Positions 35,524-44,735 of a DNA stretch of 64,000 bases are shown here, piece after piece. The DNA comes from CAILQE01 sp036745415 (GTDB lineage: Bacteria; Patescibacteriota; Saccharimonadia; Saccharimonadales; UBA4665), in NCBI GenBank assembly GCA_036745415.1, contig DAIOGF010000001.1, positions 62,001-126,000 on the forward strand, read 5' to 3'. A model generated the notes under the pieces. It was not told the DNA's origin and did no database searches. It saw only the letters and a program-made list of their open reading frames with translations. How positions within the stretch are numbered: position 1 is the first letter of the stretch; each line of letters begins with the position of its first letter. Both the position numbers and the translations under genes were made by a program.

Positions 35524-36803
35524 TGTTTAATAAATTCATTTTTAAAGAATATAGATTTGATTCTAACGATGGGACATTAGAACTTCATTATTCATTCGAT
35601 AATGAATTAAATTTCATGGAAACTATGAAATTTCAAATTGAAGGAAATGAGTATAGTAAAGAATTATTAGATAAAGCTTTATTTAATCTTTTCATAATGG
35701 CAGGAGTTTCATACTACAAAGCCTATCAAGTTAACGAAATAGAGATATTAGACAATAAACTATCAAACGAAGATGCAGCTTTCTTTGCTAAAACCTACAG
35801 AAAAGGTCTTGGAGAATATTACTTCGTAAATAATTTAGATCCAAAAAAAGAAATCTACTTCCCGGTCAAAAGCTCGAATACAATTGAAACTAACATGAAT
35901 TCACCAAAATTATTAATAGGTATTGGTGGAGGAAAAGACTCATTAGTATCTCTAGAGATTCTGAAGAAAAGTAATTTAGATATTGCAACTTGGAGTCTTA
36001 ATCACTCAGAACAACTAAGTGAATTAATTAGTAGAACAGGAGTTAAGCACTACCAAGTAGAACGCACGATCGATTCAAGACTAATTAATGAAAATGAAAA
36101 AGGAGCGCTTAACGGACATATTCCAATATCGGCAATACTTAGTTTTGTTGGAACAGCTCAAGCAATCCTAGCGGGAAGAACCGATGTGGTTGTAAGTAAT
36201 GAGCAGACAGCCAATGAGCCAAACTTAAATTACATGGGCGAGAATATAAATCACCAATATTCAAAAAGCTCCAAATATGAAAAAGATTTTCAATCTTTCC
36301 TAAAAAATAATTATGCTAGTGGCCTAAGATATTATTCATTCCTTCGACCATTAAGTGAACTTAAAATAGCTGAGATATTTTCTAGAGAATATCTAGACAA
36401 GTACTTAGGTTCATTCAGTTCATGCAACCGGGCATTTAGATTAGAATCCAATAAAATGAGTTGGTGTGGTGAATGCCCTAAATGTGCATTTGTATTTTTA
36501 GCCCTAACTCCTTTTGTAGATAAAGGCAAGCTTGAAGAAATATTCGATGGCAAGAATTTACTATTTGAAGACAGCCTAGAAACTACCTACAGAGAATTAC
36601 TTGGTATTGAAGGAAATAAACCACTAGAATGTGTAGGCGAAATAAAAGAATCTAGATCTGCCATGAGAATGGCTTTTGAAATTTACCCAGAATTAGAATC
36701 AAAATATGTTTTCGATATTCCTGAAAACTACAACTACCAAAACATGGGTCCAGACTTAATGCCTGAAGATATTAAAGAAATATTTAATAGTAATATTAAT
36801 TAG
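35520..36803 (+). CDS. murL: UDP-MurNAc-L-Ala-L-Glu epimerase MurL
   Basis: Converts the terminal L-Glu of UDP-MurNAc-L-Ala-L-Glu to D-Glu in an ATP-dependent reaction (function known from Xanthomonas). The ATP-pyrophosphatase-like loop is LIGIGGGKDSLVSLEIL (about residue 140). Other features are TVVVSNEQTAN-like VVVSNEQTANEPN (about residue 222) and the cysteine cluster FSSCNRAF with MSWCGECPKCAFVFLAL (about residues 300-330). It is 427 aa. The start codon overlaps the murD stop, so the two are translationally coupled. Convergent with folD, with an 8-nt overlap. Confidence 0.82.
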   Translation: MMFNKFIFKEYRFDSNDGTLELHYSFDNELNFMETMKFQIEGNEYSKELLDKALFNLFIMAGVSYYKAYQVNEIEILDNKLSNEDAAFFAKTYRKGLGEYYFVNNLDPKKEIYFPVKSSNTIETNMNSPKLLIGIGGGKDSLVSLEILKKSNLDIATWSLNHSEQLSELISRTGVKHYQVERTIDSRLINENEKGALNGHIPISAILSFVGTAQAILAGRTDVVVSNEQTANEPNLNYMGENINHQYSKSSKYEKDFQSFLKNNYASGLRYYSFLRPLSELKIAEIFSREYLDKYLGSFSSCNRAFRLESNKMSWCGECPKCAFVFLALTPFVDKGKLEEIFDGKNLLFEDSLETTYRELLGIEGNKPLECVGEIKESRSAMRMAFEIYPELESKYVFDIPENYNYQNMGPDLMPEDIKEIFNSNIN

Positions 36804-37608
36804 TTTTAGCTTTTCTTCTAGCTGAAATTAGAACATTTTGAAACAATGCGCAAACCGTAAGAGGTCCTACTCCACCTTTTTTAGGCGTAATCTTTATATC
36901 TTCTCTTTCATATAAATCATCATCAACATCCCCTACCGTCTTACCGCCCTCACTAGCTACTCCGGCGTCTACAATAACGGCACCCTCTTTTACCATTGAA
37001 GAATTTAGCACTGCTGGACTTCCAGTTGCCGTAATTATAATGTCGGAATTTAAAGCTAGCTCACTTATGTTTGGAGTTTTATCATTCGCTATAGAAACAT
37101 CCACTTCTGAATCTTTGAGCATTTTATAAAGTGGCTTTCCAACAAGCTTACCCTCACCGATTAGTAGAACTTTTTTACCGGGAAAATTAATATTATATCC
37201 CGCCAATAACCACAGTATTGCTGTTGGGGTTGCTGGATCGAAATTGGCATGAGCACCAAGAGCATCAACGTCCTTATCTTTATCTACCAGGTTTACTAAT
37301 TCATCAGTTTCAGATGGATCTTCAATAGGAAGTTGAATAATTATTCCATGAACTGTTTCGTCATTATTTAGTTTTAAAATTAATTCCTTAATTTCGCTTT
37401 GTTTAATTCTATGTATATCTACATCAATCCCAATATCGTTACCATATGCTTCTTTAAGTTTTACATATAGGTTAATGACCGGGTTATCTATGGTGATAAT
37501 AATTGCTAACTTAGGCTTTACCTTAAATGATTGAATTAAATTTCTAACATCAGCTTGCTGACGCACTTTTATAAAACTAGATAGCTCGGTTCCGTTTAGT
37601 AATTTCAT
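36796..37608 (-). CDS. folD: Methylene-tetrahydrofolate dehydrogenase/cyclohydrolase
   Basis: Interconverts 5,10-methylene-, methenyl- and 10-formyl-THF using NADP. The catalytic Lys is in NLYVKLKEAYG, IIIQLPIEDPS, DKDVDALG, cofactor loop VLLIGEGKLVGKPL, and the C-terminal GGVGPLTVCALFQN. The usual GRSxxVG loop reads GEGKLVG. The 270-aa length is slightly short but complete. With glyA and folA elsewhere in the window it forms a minimal one-carbon route. Confidence 0.93.
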   Translation of the reverse strand: MKLLNGTELSSFIKVRQQADVRNLIQSFKVKPKLAIIITIDNPVINLYVKLKEAYGNDIGIDVDIHRIKQSEIKELILKLNNDETVHGIIIQLPIEDPSETDELVNLVDKDKDVDALGAHANFDPATPTAILWLLAGYNINFPGKKVLLIGEGKLVGKPLYKMLKDSEVDVSIANDKTPNISELALNSDIIITATGSPAVLNSSMVKEGAVIVDAGVASEGGKTVGDVDDDLYEREDIKITPKKGGVGPLTVCALFQNVLISARRKAKTN

Positions 37609-38055
37609 CTATTCTCCTAAGTTTAATCTAAATAGATCGGTATCTATTTGATTAAAGCCATGTTTTGCATATAAGGATCTTGCAGCGATTCTTTTTTTAT
37701 TACTATGAAGCTCGATTCTACTAGCACCCATATCTTTTGCGTCAGTAATTAATGTACTTATTAGCAAATTACCAATTCCGTATCCCTTATATCCTGTCGC
37801 TACTGCAACATCTTCAATAACCGCAGTGCTATGTTCAAAAGTTTTATAAGGATGAACGAGAATAGCCATACCCACTGCACTCATTGCTATCTTTGCTAAA
37901 TATAGACTGCTCGTATCAGATTCACAGATATCTCGTATTTTATCTGGATTATGAGAATAGCTACTATTCATGTGAAGACTAGCAAGTAAGTCATCGTAAT
38001 CTATGGCTAGATTTGGATGATATGAATTCTGAATTTCGATTGTAGGTTTTTCCAT
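37609..38055 (-). CDS. GNAT-family N-acetyltransferase
   Basis: 148 aa. The acetyl-CoA loop is VATGYKGYGIGNLLISTL (the R/QxxGxG/A pattern as YKGYGIG) and the final strand is RSLYAKHGFNQIDTDLFRL, typical of GNAT. The substrate cannot be told. The ATG at 38055 is preferred over a TTG at 38064, since a TATAAT box at 38067-38072 would place the transcript start between them. It is followed by folD with no gap. Confidence 0.85.
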   Translation of the reverse strand: MEKPTIEIQNSYHPNLAIDYDDLLASLHMNSSYSHNPDKIRDICESDTSSLYLAKIAMSAVGMAILVHPYKTFEHSTAVIEDVAVATGYKGYGIGNLLISTLITDAKDMGASRIELHSNKKRIAARSLYAKHGFNQIDTDLFRLNLGE

Positions 38056-38099
38056 AATATACAAACATTATATAACAGATAGGATTTTATTTTATCTAA

Positions 38100-38128
38100 T
38101 TGATTTTTAGGGGTAAATTTGATATCCT
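38100..38128 (+). promoter_or_regulatory. Promoter of tRNA-Lys
   Basis: TTGATT (38100-38105), 17 bp, TATCCT (38123-38128), 12 nt before the mature tRNA 5' end. Confidence 0.5.
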
Positions 38129-38140
38129 AACTATCTATAA

Positions 38141-38217
38141 GGGCCATTAGCTCAGCTGGTTAGAGCACCTGCCTCTTAAGCAGGTTGTCCTGGGTTCGAA
38201 TCCCAGATGGCCCTCCA
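38141..38217 (+). tRNA. tRNA-Lys (anticodon CTT)
   Basis: GGGCCAT pairs with ATGGCCC; D arm GCTCAGCTGGTTAGAGC; anticodon stem CCTGC/GCAGG around CTCTTAA (CTT); T arm CTGGG/CCCAG. CCA is encoded. The discriminator base before CCA is T, where lysine tRNAs usually have A. A rho-independent terminator follows at 38240. Confidence 0.95.
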
Positions 38218-38239
38218 AGTTTCAATTATCGGTTTCAAT

Positions 38240-38271
38240 GCCAGCTCCAACTCTTTAGGACTGGCTTTTTT
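38240..38271 (+). terminator. Rho-independent terminator of tRNA-Lys
   Basis: GCCAGCTCC pairs with GGACTGGC (one bulged base) around AACTCTTTA, followed by six T (38266-38271). The rest of the 38272-38488 gap shows nothing else that I can support. Confidence 0.75.
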
Positions 38272-38488
38272 GTTGGTTCGTACCCAGAGGTACTTCTTCT
38301 CAAGCTCAGAATAACCTTCAGCTATCGGTTTAAGCCACTCATTTGTTTTATTATTCATTAATTTATTAAAACATATTTGTAATTAAGTTATATATAGCTC
38401 TTGGTAATAATATAGATGGCTAAAAGTAAATTTAAAAGATATTATTTAATAATAAGCATAAGAATATTTCTATCAACAGTGATATCAT

Positions 38489-39205
38489 ATGCTATATATG
38501 GAAAAACATAACTCTAGCAAGAAGATAGCTTATTGTTTTTCTCCAGCCGTAATGGTTGCCACATGCGAAATTGAGTTTGCATTACTTATCTTTACCTTAA
38601 TAAGGTATAAGATTAATAAATTAACAATATTAGTCAGCCTATTGTTTGGATTTTTAGCTCTCTTTCAAATATCTGAATACAATGTCTGCAGAGGTTATAT
38701 TAATGCAAGCCTATGGTCGCATATTGGTTATATTTCAATAACATTACTACCTACCCTGGGAATACACATTATTAATGTTATAAGGAAGAAAAAAGATAAC
38801 GGATTAGTTTATTTCGGCTATATAACTTCCCTAATTTTTATTGGATATTTTGCACTAACTGTCGGATCTATTACGGGACATCAATGTTTAGGTAATTATG
38901 TAATATTCCAAGTCAATAAAAATCTGAGCTGGCTTTATGCGCTTTATTATTATGGCTGGGTAATAACTGGAACAATTTTGTCTTTCTTCTACGCAGAACA
39001 AACTAAGAATAAGAAAATTAAATATGCTCTTTATGCTTTTAGTGCTGGATATGCTAGTTTTCTAATTCCAACTACAACCGCAAATCTACTAAATAAAGCT
39101 ACATTAAACGGAATACCTTCAATAATGTGTGGCTTTGCAGTATTACTTGCTATAATTGTTACTTTCCTAGTGTTACCCAAGGTTGCAATTAAACGCTTGA
39201 AGTAA
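38489..39205 (+). CDS. Seven-helix integral membrane protein, unknown
   Basis: 238 aa (start at 38489, or at the second ATG 38498). Seven hydrophobic segments spread over the whole length; conserved-looking polar residues inside are CEIEFALLIF, QISEYNVCRGY and a late TTTANLLNKAT. Not a rhodopsin: the last helix lacks a Schiff-base Lys in context. No family recognised. Alone on its transcript, with no ribosome-binding site. Confidence 0.7.
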   Translation: MLYMEKHNSSKKIAYCFSPAVMVATCEIEFALLIFTLIRYKINKLTILVSLLFGFLALFQISEYNVCRGYINASLWSHIGYISITLLPTLGIHIINVIRKKKDNGLVYFGYITSLIFIGYFALTVGSITGHQCLGNYVIFQVNKNLSWLYALYYYGWVITGTILSFFYAEQTKNKKIKYALYAFSAGYASFLIPTTTANLLNKATLNGIPSIMCGFAVLLAIIVTFLVLPKVAIKRLK

Positions 39206-39245
39206 ATTGGATATGAATAAGTAATGTCTCAATAGAGAATTAGTA

Positions 39246-39251
39246 TATAAT
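39246..39251 (+). promoter_or_regulatory. -10 box giving a leaderless DUF2127 transcript
   Basis: TATAAT ending 7 nt before the ATG at 39259; no ribosome-binding site; weak -35. Confidence 0.5.
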
Positions 39252-39258
39252 CTAAAAT

Positions 39259-39750
39259 ATGAGCGATTTTAAGGCTAAAAGTACTTTTGATAAGGTATTC
39301 GAGGGTGGATTATTAATTAAAGGACTTTCGGGAATCTTGGAATTACTTGGTGGTCTTTTATTCTTTGTTTTCTCACCAGAGCAAATACATAGATTTGCAG
39401 ATTTTTTAACACATTGGGAACTATTCGAAAACCCACATAGTAAAATTTCAAACATACTCCATGCTGTACAGAGTTTCAATAATTCCAGTAGGGTCTTCTT
39501 AATTTTTTATTTGTGGATACATGCATTTATTAAACTAGTGGCAGTAATAGGAATATTAAAAAACCAACTCTGGGCCTATCCTTTCTCCTTATTTACATTA
39601 AGTGGTTTAGTTGTTTACCAGTTATATACAATTTTATTCGAGAAACCATCACTGGGAATGATAGGTCTATCTATTTTTGATGTCTTTATTATTTGGATGA
39701 TTAATGTTGAATACAAGAAAAATAAATCTAAGCTTAAAGAAACTTTATAG
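39259..39750 (+). CDS. DUF2127 family membrane protein
   Basis: 163 aa with four hydrophobic segments. It opens FDKVFEGGLLIKGLSGILEL, the usual DUF2127 start, with LWIHAFIKLVAVIGILKNQLW in the third segment. Function of the family is unknown. Its last 17 nt overlap the end of the converging gene at 39734. Confidence 0.8.
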   Translation: MSDFKAKSTFDKVFEGGLLIKGLSGILELLGGLLFFVFSPEQIHRFADFLTHWELFENPHSKISNILHAVQSFNNSSRVFLIFYLWIHAFIKLVAVIGILKNQLWAYPFSLFTLSGLVVYQLYTILFEKPSLGMIGLSIFDVFIIWMINVEYKKNKSKLKETL

Positions 39751-41752
39751 CAATATCCGCGAACTGGAAACCAGCCTCAGCGAAACCTATACCTCTTTCA
39801 AGATCAATTGCATCCATAACCCCTCCACCTAGTTTTGCTGCCGTAATTGATTCACGGACGGCTTTTTCTGCTTCGTATGCCTTCTTCAATTTATCTCTGT
39901 AATCCTGTGCAGATAATCCACCGTTAACTATCTTAGCGCCGACCACAATTGAATCGGTGGCAACACCAGCTACGAAAGAAGTATTATAATTATAATCTAT
40001 ATGGCTTGTAGGAGTACCTAGCATGCCTACTGCTTTTTGAGCTCCAAATTGTACCGCCCAAGATGCTAAAGGAATTGGGTCAATAGGAGGTGGGAAGAAT
40101 GAAGCCGCAACTGCAAATCCGAATTGCAAGACTGGAGATACTTGTTCCCATAGAGATGGGGGTTCAACATAGCAGAAATCCTTAGAGTTACTATTTGAAA
40201 CAATTGGTTTTGTGGTTGGCTTATTATAATAAAACTGCAAACTACTACCACTTCCTATATTTTTTTGATTAAGTAGATTTTCTTCCAAAATTATACTTGA
40301 GGGAGTTGGAGTTTGAGTTCTACTGTTTTTCATTTGTTGATACGTCGGTTTTCCAATTAATTCCAGTGCGCCATTTTGAATATTATTATCCACACCGGAA
40401 ATCGCATTAACATCCTGAAGTCTACCGGTCTTATCAGCATTGGTTCCAAAATTATCATTCATTAATTTATTAATACTTGAATCGCCTGAGGGTGCCGCAA
40501 ATGCTTTAACCGAACAAACTGAGTTATTCGATTCGTCCCATTTATAATAAATATTGTCTGTGTGTCCACTCGGGCTTTTACCTTCATCAACTTTAGACAA
40601 CAAAGGTATAGGCTTATTACTATTCTTTACGGTATACGCAAGATCTTCAAAAGTAATTTTATTGAAATTAATATTTTCGGCTAATCCATCAGACAAAATT
40701 TCAGCAGTAGCGGAATTATAATAACACTCATAATTAGAACAACTTGGCAGGGTAATATTAAAATTGGTATTCTTGTTCGTTTTAGGGTCATTAATGTCAA
40801 ATGAATATTTAATTGAGGAGCCTAATACTTGTTCTGTGAATCCAACTCTACTTCCTGGAGCAAGTTTCACTTTATTGAGTCCTCCGTACAGTATCGGAAT
40901 TGGAGAATATCCAACGGGAACATTTTCCAAATATAACGAATATTCCATTGTATATTTATTTTTTGAATTCTTGCTACACATTACCTGAAGACCCACTCCA
41001 TCCGAAGAAGCTTGACTGGTACCTAGATAACTCTTTAGGCCTATAAACATACCTATGTTTTGTTTATTTTTACTGCAACTTTGAACATCCGAATTAGGTA
41101 TATTGAAATGCGCAGTCATGGATGTAATATCATTATTAGAATCAAAAATACTATATCCAGTTGAAGATGGATTAAGAGTAACTCTATTATTTTTGTCTTT
41201 TAGATAATCGCCGAAAGCATTATTAACATATTTATAAATACCGGAACTATCCAGTTTTACACCTTTAATTTTATCGCTCTGAGGGGAAAGTAGTACATTT
41301 TGAGCACCTAGCTCAGTGTAATCGCTCTCAGCAACTATATCCCAAACATCCGATGTCTTAGTTGATGTATGAGCTATAAATGATGACTTTGTGGTAGTGC
41401 CCATATCTATTCCATTTTTCTGAACTATATATTTATTAACTATTGGCGATGCGGATGGGCTCCATTCCAATTCAGTAGTATTTTTATCGGCATATAATAT
41501 GGTTATATTTGTAGGAGCATCAATGTAAGACGATACATTACTGCCTGCCTTAGAAGAATTATGTAAACCTAAATAAATAGGCGCTATCATACCAATCAAT
41601 AACACTGCTACGATAATTAAAATCCTAAATCTAGAACTATTTTTATTCTTAGGTGAATCATTAATCGCTAACTGACTAAAATCTGTATATTTAAGATTAT
41701 CGTCATTCTGATATGAACTAGTTTCAATTTGCGGAAATAGACTACTACTCAT
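39734..41752 (-). CDS. Large membrane-anchored surface protein with fibronectin III-like domain
   Basis: 672 aa. A cytoplasmic start of about 40 residues, one membrane helix (about 43-63), then an Fn3-like domain (APTNITILYADKNTTELEW...). A long unknown extracellular part with paired cysteines (DVQSCSKNK, CSNYECYY) follows, and the C-terminal 150 aa are Ala/Gly-rich and partly hydrophobic (VLQFGFAVAASFFPPPIDP). Not recognised beyond Fn3. The start overlaps the stop of the upstream surface gene (ATGA), so both are made together and may form a complex. Confidence 0.72.
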   Translation of the reverse strand: MSSSLFPQIETSSYQNDDNLKYTDFSQLAINDSPKNKNSSRFRILIIVAVLLIGMIAPIYLGLHNSSKAGSNVSSYIDAPTNITILYADKNTTELEWSPSASPIVNKYIVQKNGIDMGTTTKSSFIAHTSTKTSDVWDIVAESDYTELGAQNVLLSPQSDKIKGVKLDSSGIYKYVNNAFGDYLKDKNNRVTLNPSSTGYSIFDSNNDITSMTAHFNIPNSDVQSCSKNKQNIGMFIGLKSYLGTSQASSDGVGLQVMCSKNSKNKYTMEYSLYLENVPVGYSPIPILYGGLNKVKLAPGSRVGFTEQVLGSSIKYSFDINDPKTNKNTNFNITLPSCSNYECYYNSATAEILSDGLAENINFNKITFEDLAYTVKNSNKPIPLLSKVDEGKSPSGHTDNIYYKWDESNNSVCSVKAFAAPSGDSSINKLMNDNFGTNADKTGRLQDVNAISGVDNNIQNGALELIGKPTYQQMKNSRTQTPTPSSIILEENLLNQKNIGSGSSLQFYYNKPTTKPIVSNSNSKDFCYVEPPSLWEQVSPVLQFGFAVAASFFPPPIDPIPLASWAVQFGAQKAVGMLGTPTSHIDYNYNTSFVAGVATDSIVVGAKIVNGGLSAQDYRDKLKKAYEAEKAVRESITAAKLGGGVMDAIDLERGIGFAEAGFQFADIAIKFL

Positions 41753-43491
41753 GGAAGATATTCTCCGATTCTGTTTGCCTTGTACTCAGTAAACCACAAG
41801 CCCTGATCTGAGCCAAGCACAATATCGAAAGGTCCGCTCACATCATTAGATCCAGTTTTTTGCCCATTATTATTGACGCCATTAAAGTCTACTTTGACTG
41901 TAGATATAGCATTATTAGAAATCTTTAATTCACCTAGTTGATCATAATTAAACACAGCGAACCAGACATTGTTATTAGCATCGATAGTAATACCTTCTGC
42001 TCGAGCAAGCGATTTAGAATTTTCTGGAATATCAACATAAGATACTGTTTTCTTGGTTGGATTAATTATTCCGATTTTACCTAAGTCGGAAGTGAAATAT
42101 ATAAAATGATTGGCGGGATTTTCCGTAAGATATTGAATGTGAGAGGCGAAGTTATTTGGGTTATTTGCAGTTTGAGCATAATTAATATTTGTAGGTTTAA
42201 AATTTGTATTATAGACAGTGACGCTGTTGGGCAAAGAATCTAAATTTTTACCGATATTATTAGTTATGTAACTCTGACTAAAAGCATATATTTTATTATC
42301 AACAACTACATAGACAGTCCCACCATCGCCTTGGTATATGTCGGAAATTTGAACATAATTATTTCCTATTCGATTTGATAAAAAGAACGGCTTACATTTA
42401 GGCTTACCTGAATTATATTCACAGTAATATATATCGTCCGGAAACGGGGTCCATCCATTATATCTTTTCACAATAGAATAAATGTAATTATTTGAATTCT
42501 TAAGTGCAATTACTTTACCGATGGTCTTTTGATCAAATGTTAAATTATCCAAATAATTCGTACAGTAATGCCCTATGTTTTTGTGAACATAGTCTACGTG
42601 ATCCTTTACAATTTTAAAATCATTAAGCACCTCCATGTCGCCTATGGAGTTGAAGCTTAAATCGCAAGTTTCTACCGCATTTTCATTTGAATAGCCATTC
42701 ACAAGAGATGCTATATACAACTTATTGTTATGATTATTGTAGAATAAAGAGTTGGTTGTAGTAGATGCAAATTCTATATTGCTCATAGAATTTAAATCAT
42801 ACAGGCCTATAGTACCAGGATTTAGGGTGCCGCCAGGATAAGAAGACACTGAATCTACATATGCTATTCTTTTGTCTTCAACAAAGCTTAAATATGTTGG
42901 CTTGGAATCATATGTATTCAATAACTCCATGTGACAAAAACCATGTTCGACTTTAGGGCATGCAGGATTAAGTACTTTGTAAGTTTTTAGCTGCTGCCCA
43001 GTTGAGCTAGCAGACACATGAGTACAAGATCTTAAACCAGATACATTTATAACAGGCATATAACCCTTGGAGTCGCCGATTTCTGCGCCGATTTTTAATT
43101 TCTGTTTGGTTATAGATAAGCTGAAATTGGAGCTAGAGTTAATGATTCCTGCATAGTCGTCAATCTGCTTCCAGTTGGTATTTAGCGGAATACCTGATGA
43201 ATTATCGTAACTAGCTAGTATTGATAGATCGCTTGCACCAGTTACTATAATTGAGTTAACGGCAATTACCTGAAATTCTATTGTACCTTTATCTTTTTCA
43301 ACACAAGCAGAGAATTCGAGAGAAGTATTCTGAACAAAAATAGAGCCTATACTTTGATAGTCAAAACCACCAGCATGTGAGGTATTTAAAGATTTTGTAA
43401 TAAAAAATAACCCGATAGCTATAATTAATGCGATAACTACATAAATAGCCAATCTAGACTTATCTCTTATTACCTCTTTAATTTTTAACAT
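41749..43491 (-). CDS. Membrane-anchored beta-propeller protein (Vgb/SMP-30-like)
   Basis: 580 aa. One membrane helix at residues 15-33, then an extracellular Ig-like part and a propeller: repeats such as TIDANNNVWFAVFNYDQLGE and SDQGLWFTEYKANRIGEYLP resemble streptogramin-lyase (Vgb) blades. An enzyme role is not implied; the propeller is more likely a binding module. The ATG is preceded by a TATTAA box 8 nt upstream rather than a ribosome-binding site. Confidence 0.75.
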   Translation of the reverse strand: MLKIKEVIRDKSRLAIYVVIALIIAIGLFFITKSLNTSHAGGFDYQSIGSIFVQNTSLEFSACVEKDKGTIEFQVIAVNSIIVTGASDLSILASYDNSSGIPLNTNWKQIDDYAGIINSSSNFSLSITKQKLKIGAEIGDSKGYMPVINVSGLRSCTHVSASSTGQQLKTYKVLNPACPKVEHGFCHMELLNTYDSKPTYLSFVEDKRIAYVDSVSSYPGGTLNPGTIGLYDLNSMSNIEFASTTTNSLFYNNHNNKLYIASLVNGYSNENAVETCDLSFNSIGDMEVLNDFKIVKDHVDYVHKNIGHYCTNYLDNLTFDQKTIGKVIALKNSNNYIYSIVKRYNGWTPFPDDIYYCEYNSGKPKCKPFFLSNRIGNNYVQISDIYQGDGGTVYVVVDNKIYAFSQSYITNNIGKNLDSLPNSVTVYNTNFKPTNINYAQTANNPNNFASHIQYLTENPANHFIYFTSDLGKIGIINPTKKTVSYVDIPENSKSLARAEGITIDANNNVWFAVFNYDQLGELKISNNAISTVKVDFNGVNNNGQKTGSNDVSGPFDIVLGSDQGLWFTEYKANRIGEYLP

Positions 43492-43573
43492 TTGTTAAAT
43501 TAATACTCTTATACTTATTTATATATTACAATAATAAACATAAGGTGTATATCTTAATCTTTGGGAGTTAATT

Positions 43574-43888
43574 ATGACAAAAGTTCACATAAAACCACAT
43601 AGCGATCTAGGGCTTTGGACCATATTATTAATGGCCAGCTTTTTTACTTTAATATTTTTTACTAAATATGTAACTATAGGCATTTTTCATCAGAAGCCAG
43701 GAAATAGCATAATTAATAATCCTTACATATCTATACCCATGAAAATTGCGTATTGGGCCGGGGTTACTGCTTTCTTTAGTGGGATTATTAGCATTAGAAG
43801 AAACAAAGAAAGAAGCATACTTGTACTCATCTGTACTATTCTGGGTTTTCTAATAGCGTGTTATTTACTAAGCAATTTGACAATATAA
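43574..43888 (+). CDS. Small membrane protein, unknown (104 aa)
   Basis: Three hydrophobic segments (about residues 15-35, 55-75, 84-103) with a basic RRNKER loop before the last. GGGAGTTAATT precedes the ATG. Not recognised. It lies 25 nt before the SDR gene, whose promoter -35 is inside its last codons. Confidence 0.65.
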   Translation: MTKVHIKPHSDLGLWTILLMASFFTLIFFTKYVTIGIFHQKPGNSIINNPYISIPMKIAYWAGVTAFFSGIISIRRNKERSILVLICTILGFLIACYLLSNLTI

Positions 43889-43907
43889 CATCAAATAGGG
43901 ATATAAT
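43877..43907 (+). promoter_or_regulatory. Promoter of the SDR-heliorhodopsin operon, leaderless
   Basis: A perfect TTGACA (43877-43882) and a perfect TATAAT (43902-43907), but with 19 bp between; the overlapping GATATA would give 17. The ATG at 43914 lies 6 nt after TATAAT. No ribosome-binding site. Confidence 0.6.
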
Positions 43908-43913
43908 AAGCTT

Positions 43914-44720
43914 ATGCATAATAAAAATAAAAAAAATAGTGTACTTTTAGACTTAAAAGGCAAGAATGCCATCGTAACTGGTGGCGCTCAAGGAATAGGC
44001 TATGGAATCGCACATAGACTAGCTGAAGCTGGTACTAGAGTATTAATAGCCGACATGAACAAAGAAGCCTGCGATAAGGCCGTTGCTGAATTAAAAGAAA
44101 TGGGGCATGAATCAGGATCATATATTCTAGATGTATCTAATGAAGATCAAGTTCGGGACATGGTGAATTATGTAATAGATAATTGGGGCAGTGTAGATAT
44201 TTTGGTGAATAATGCAGGCATATATCCCCAGATACCACTATCTACAATGACTTTTGATGATTTTAAGAAAGTAATAAATGTAAATCTTAACAGTGTGTTT
44301 CTAACCACTAAATACGTAAGCGAGTCCATGAAAAAACAAGGAGGAGGAAAAATAATTAATATATCCTCAATCGACGCTCTTCATCCTTCAATGATTGGTC
44401 TTGCGCATTACGACGCGTCCAAGCATGGAGTTTGGGGATTCACTAAGAATTCCGCTCTAGAATTAGCTCAGTATGGTATTACAGTTAATGCAGTTGCTCC
44501 TGGAGGAATTAACACACCAGGCTCTCACGCTAATTCATCAAGCGAAATTCCTAAAGAACAAATGGAAGCTGCAATAAAAGCTTTCACTGCCAAAATTCCA
44601 CTTCACCGCTTTGGTGAACCTGATGATATTGGAAAAGTTGTCTTATTTTTAGCCAGCGATATGTCAAGTTACATGACTGGGTCACAAATCGTAGTCGATG
44701 GTGGCGCATTATTAAATTAA
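43914..44720 (+). CDS. Short-chain dehydrogenase/reductase (FabG-like), next to heliorhodopsin
   Basis: 268 aa NAD(P)-dependent oxidoreductase. Cofactor loop AIVTGGAQGIGYGIA (about residue 18); LVNNAGIYPQ; the catalytic Ser in INISSIDA and Tyr/Lys in YDASKHG; NAVAPGGINTPG; and the C-terminal YMTGSQIVVDGG. Asp after the second strand (LIADMN) suggests NAD preference. It ends 15 nt before the heliorhodopsin start and so is co-transcribed. A retinal/retinol dehydrogenase role is possible from context, but the sequence alone says only SDR. Confidence 0.93.
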   Translation: MHNKNKKNSVLLDLKGKNAIVTGGAQGIGYGIAHRLAEAGTRVLIADMNKEACDKAVAELKEMGHESGSYILDVSNEDQVRDMVNYVIDNWGSVDILVNNAGIYPQIPLSTMTFDDFKKVINVNLNSVFLTTKYVSESMKKQGGGKIINISSIDALHPSMIGLAHYDASKHGVWGFTKNSALELAQYGITVNAVAPGGINTPGSHANSSSEIPKEQMEAAIKAFTAKIPLHRFGEPDDIGKVVLFLASDMSSYMTGSQIVVDGGALLN

Positions 44721-44735
44721 CAAAGAAAGAAGAAA

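Noticed and set aside
38176..38358. 60-aa reverse-strand ORF ending inside tRNA-Lys (WDSNPGQPA end)
   Set aside because: Its C-terminus is the antisense translation of the tRNA T arm, a well-known artefact, and its middle is the antisense of the terminator. No ribosome-binding site.
38489..39205. Second rhodopsin
   Set aside because: Seven helices but no Schiff-base Lys in a conserved last-helix context and no rhodopsin signature.
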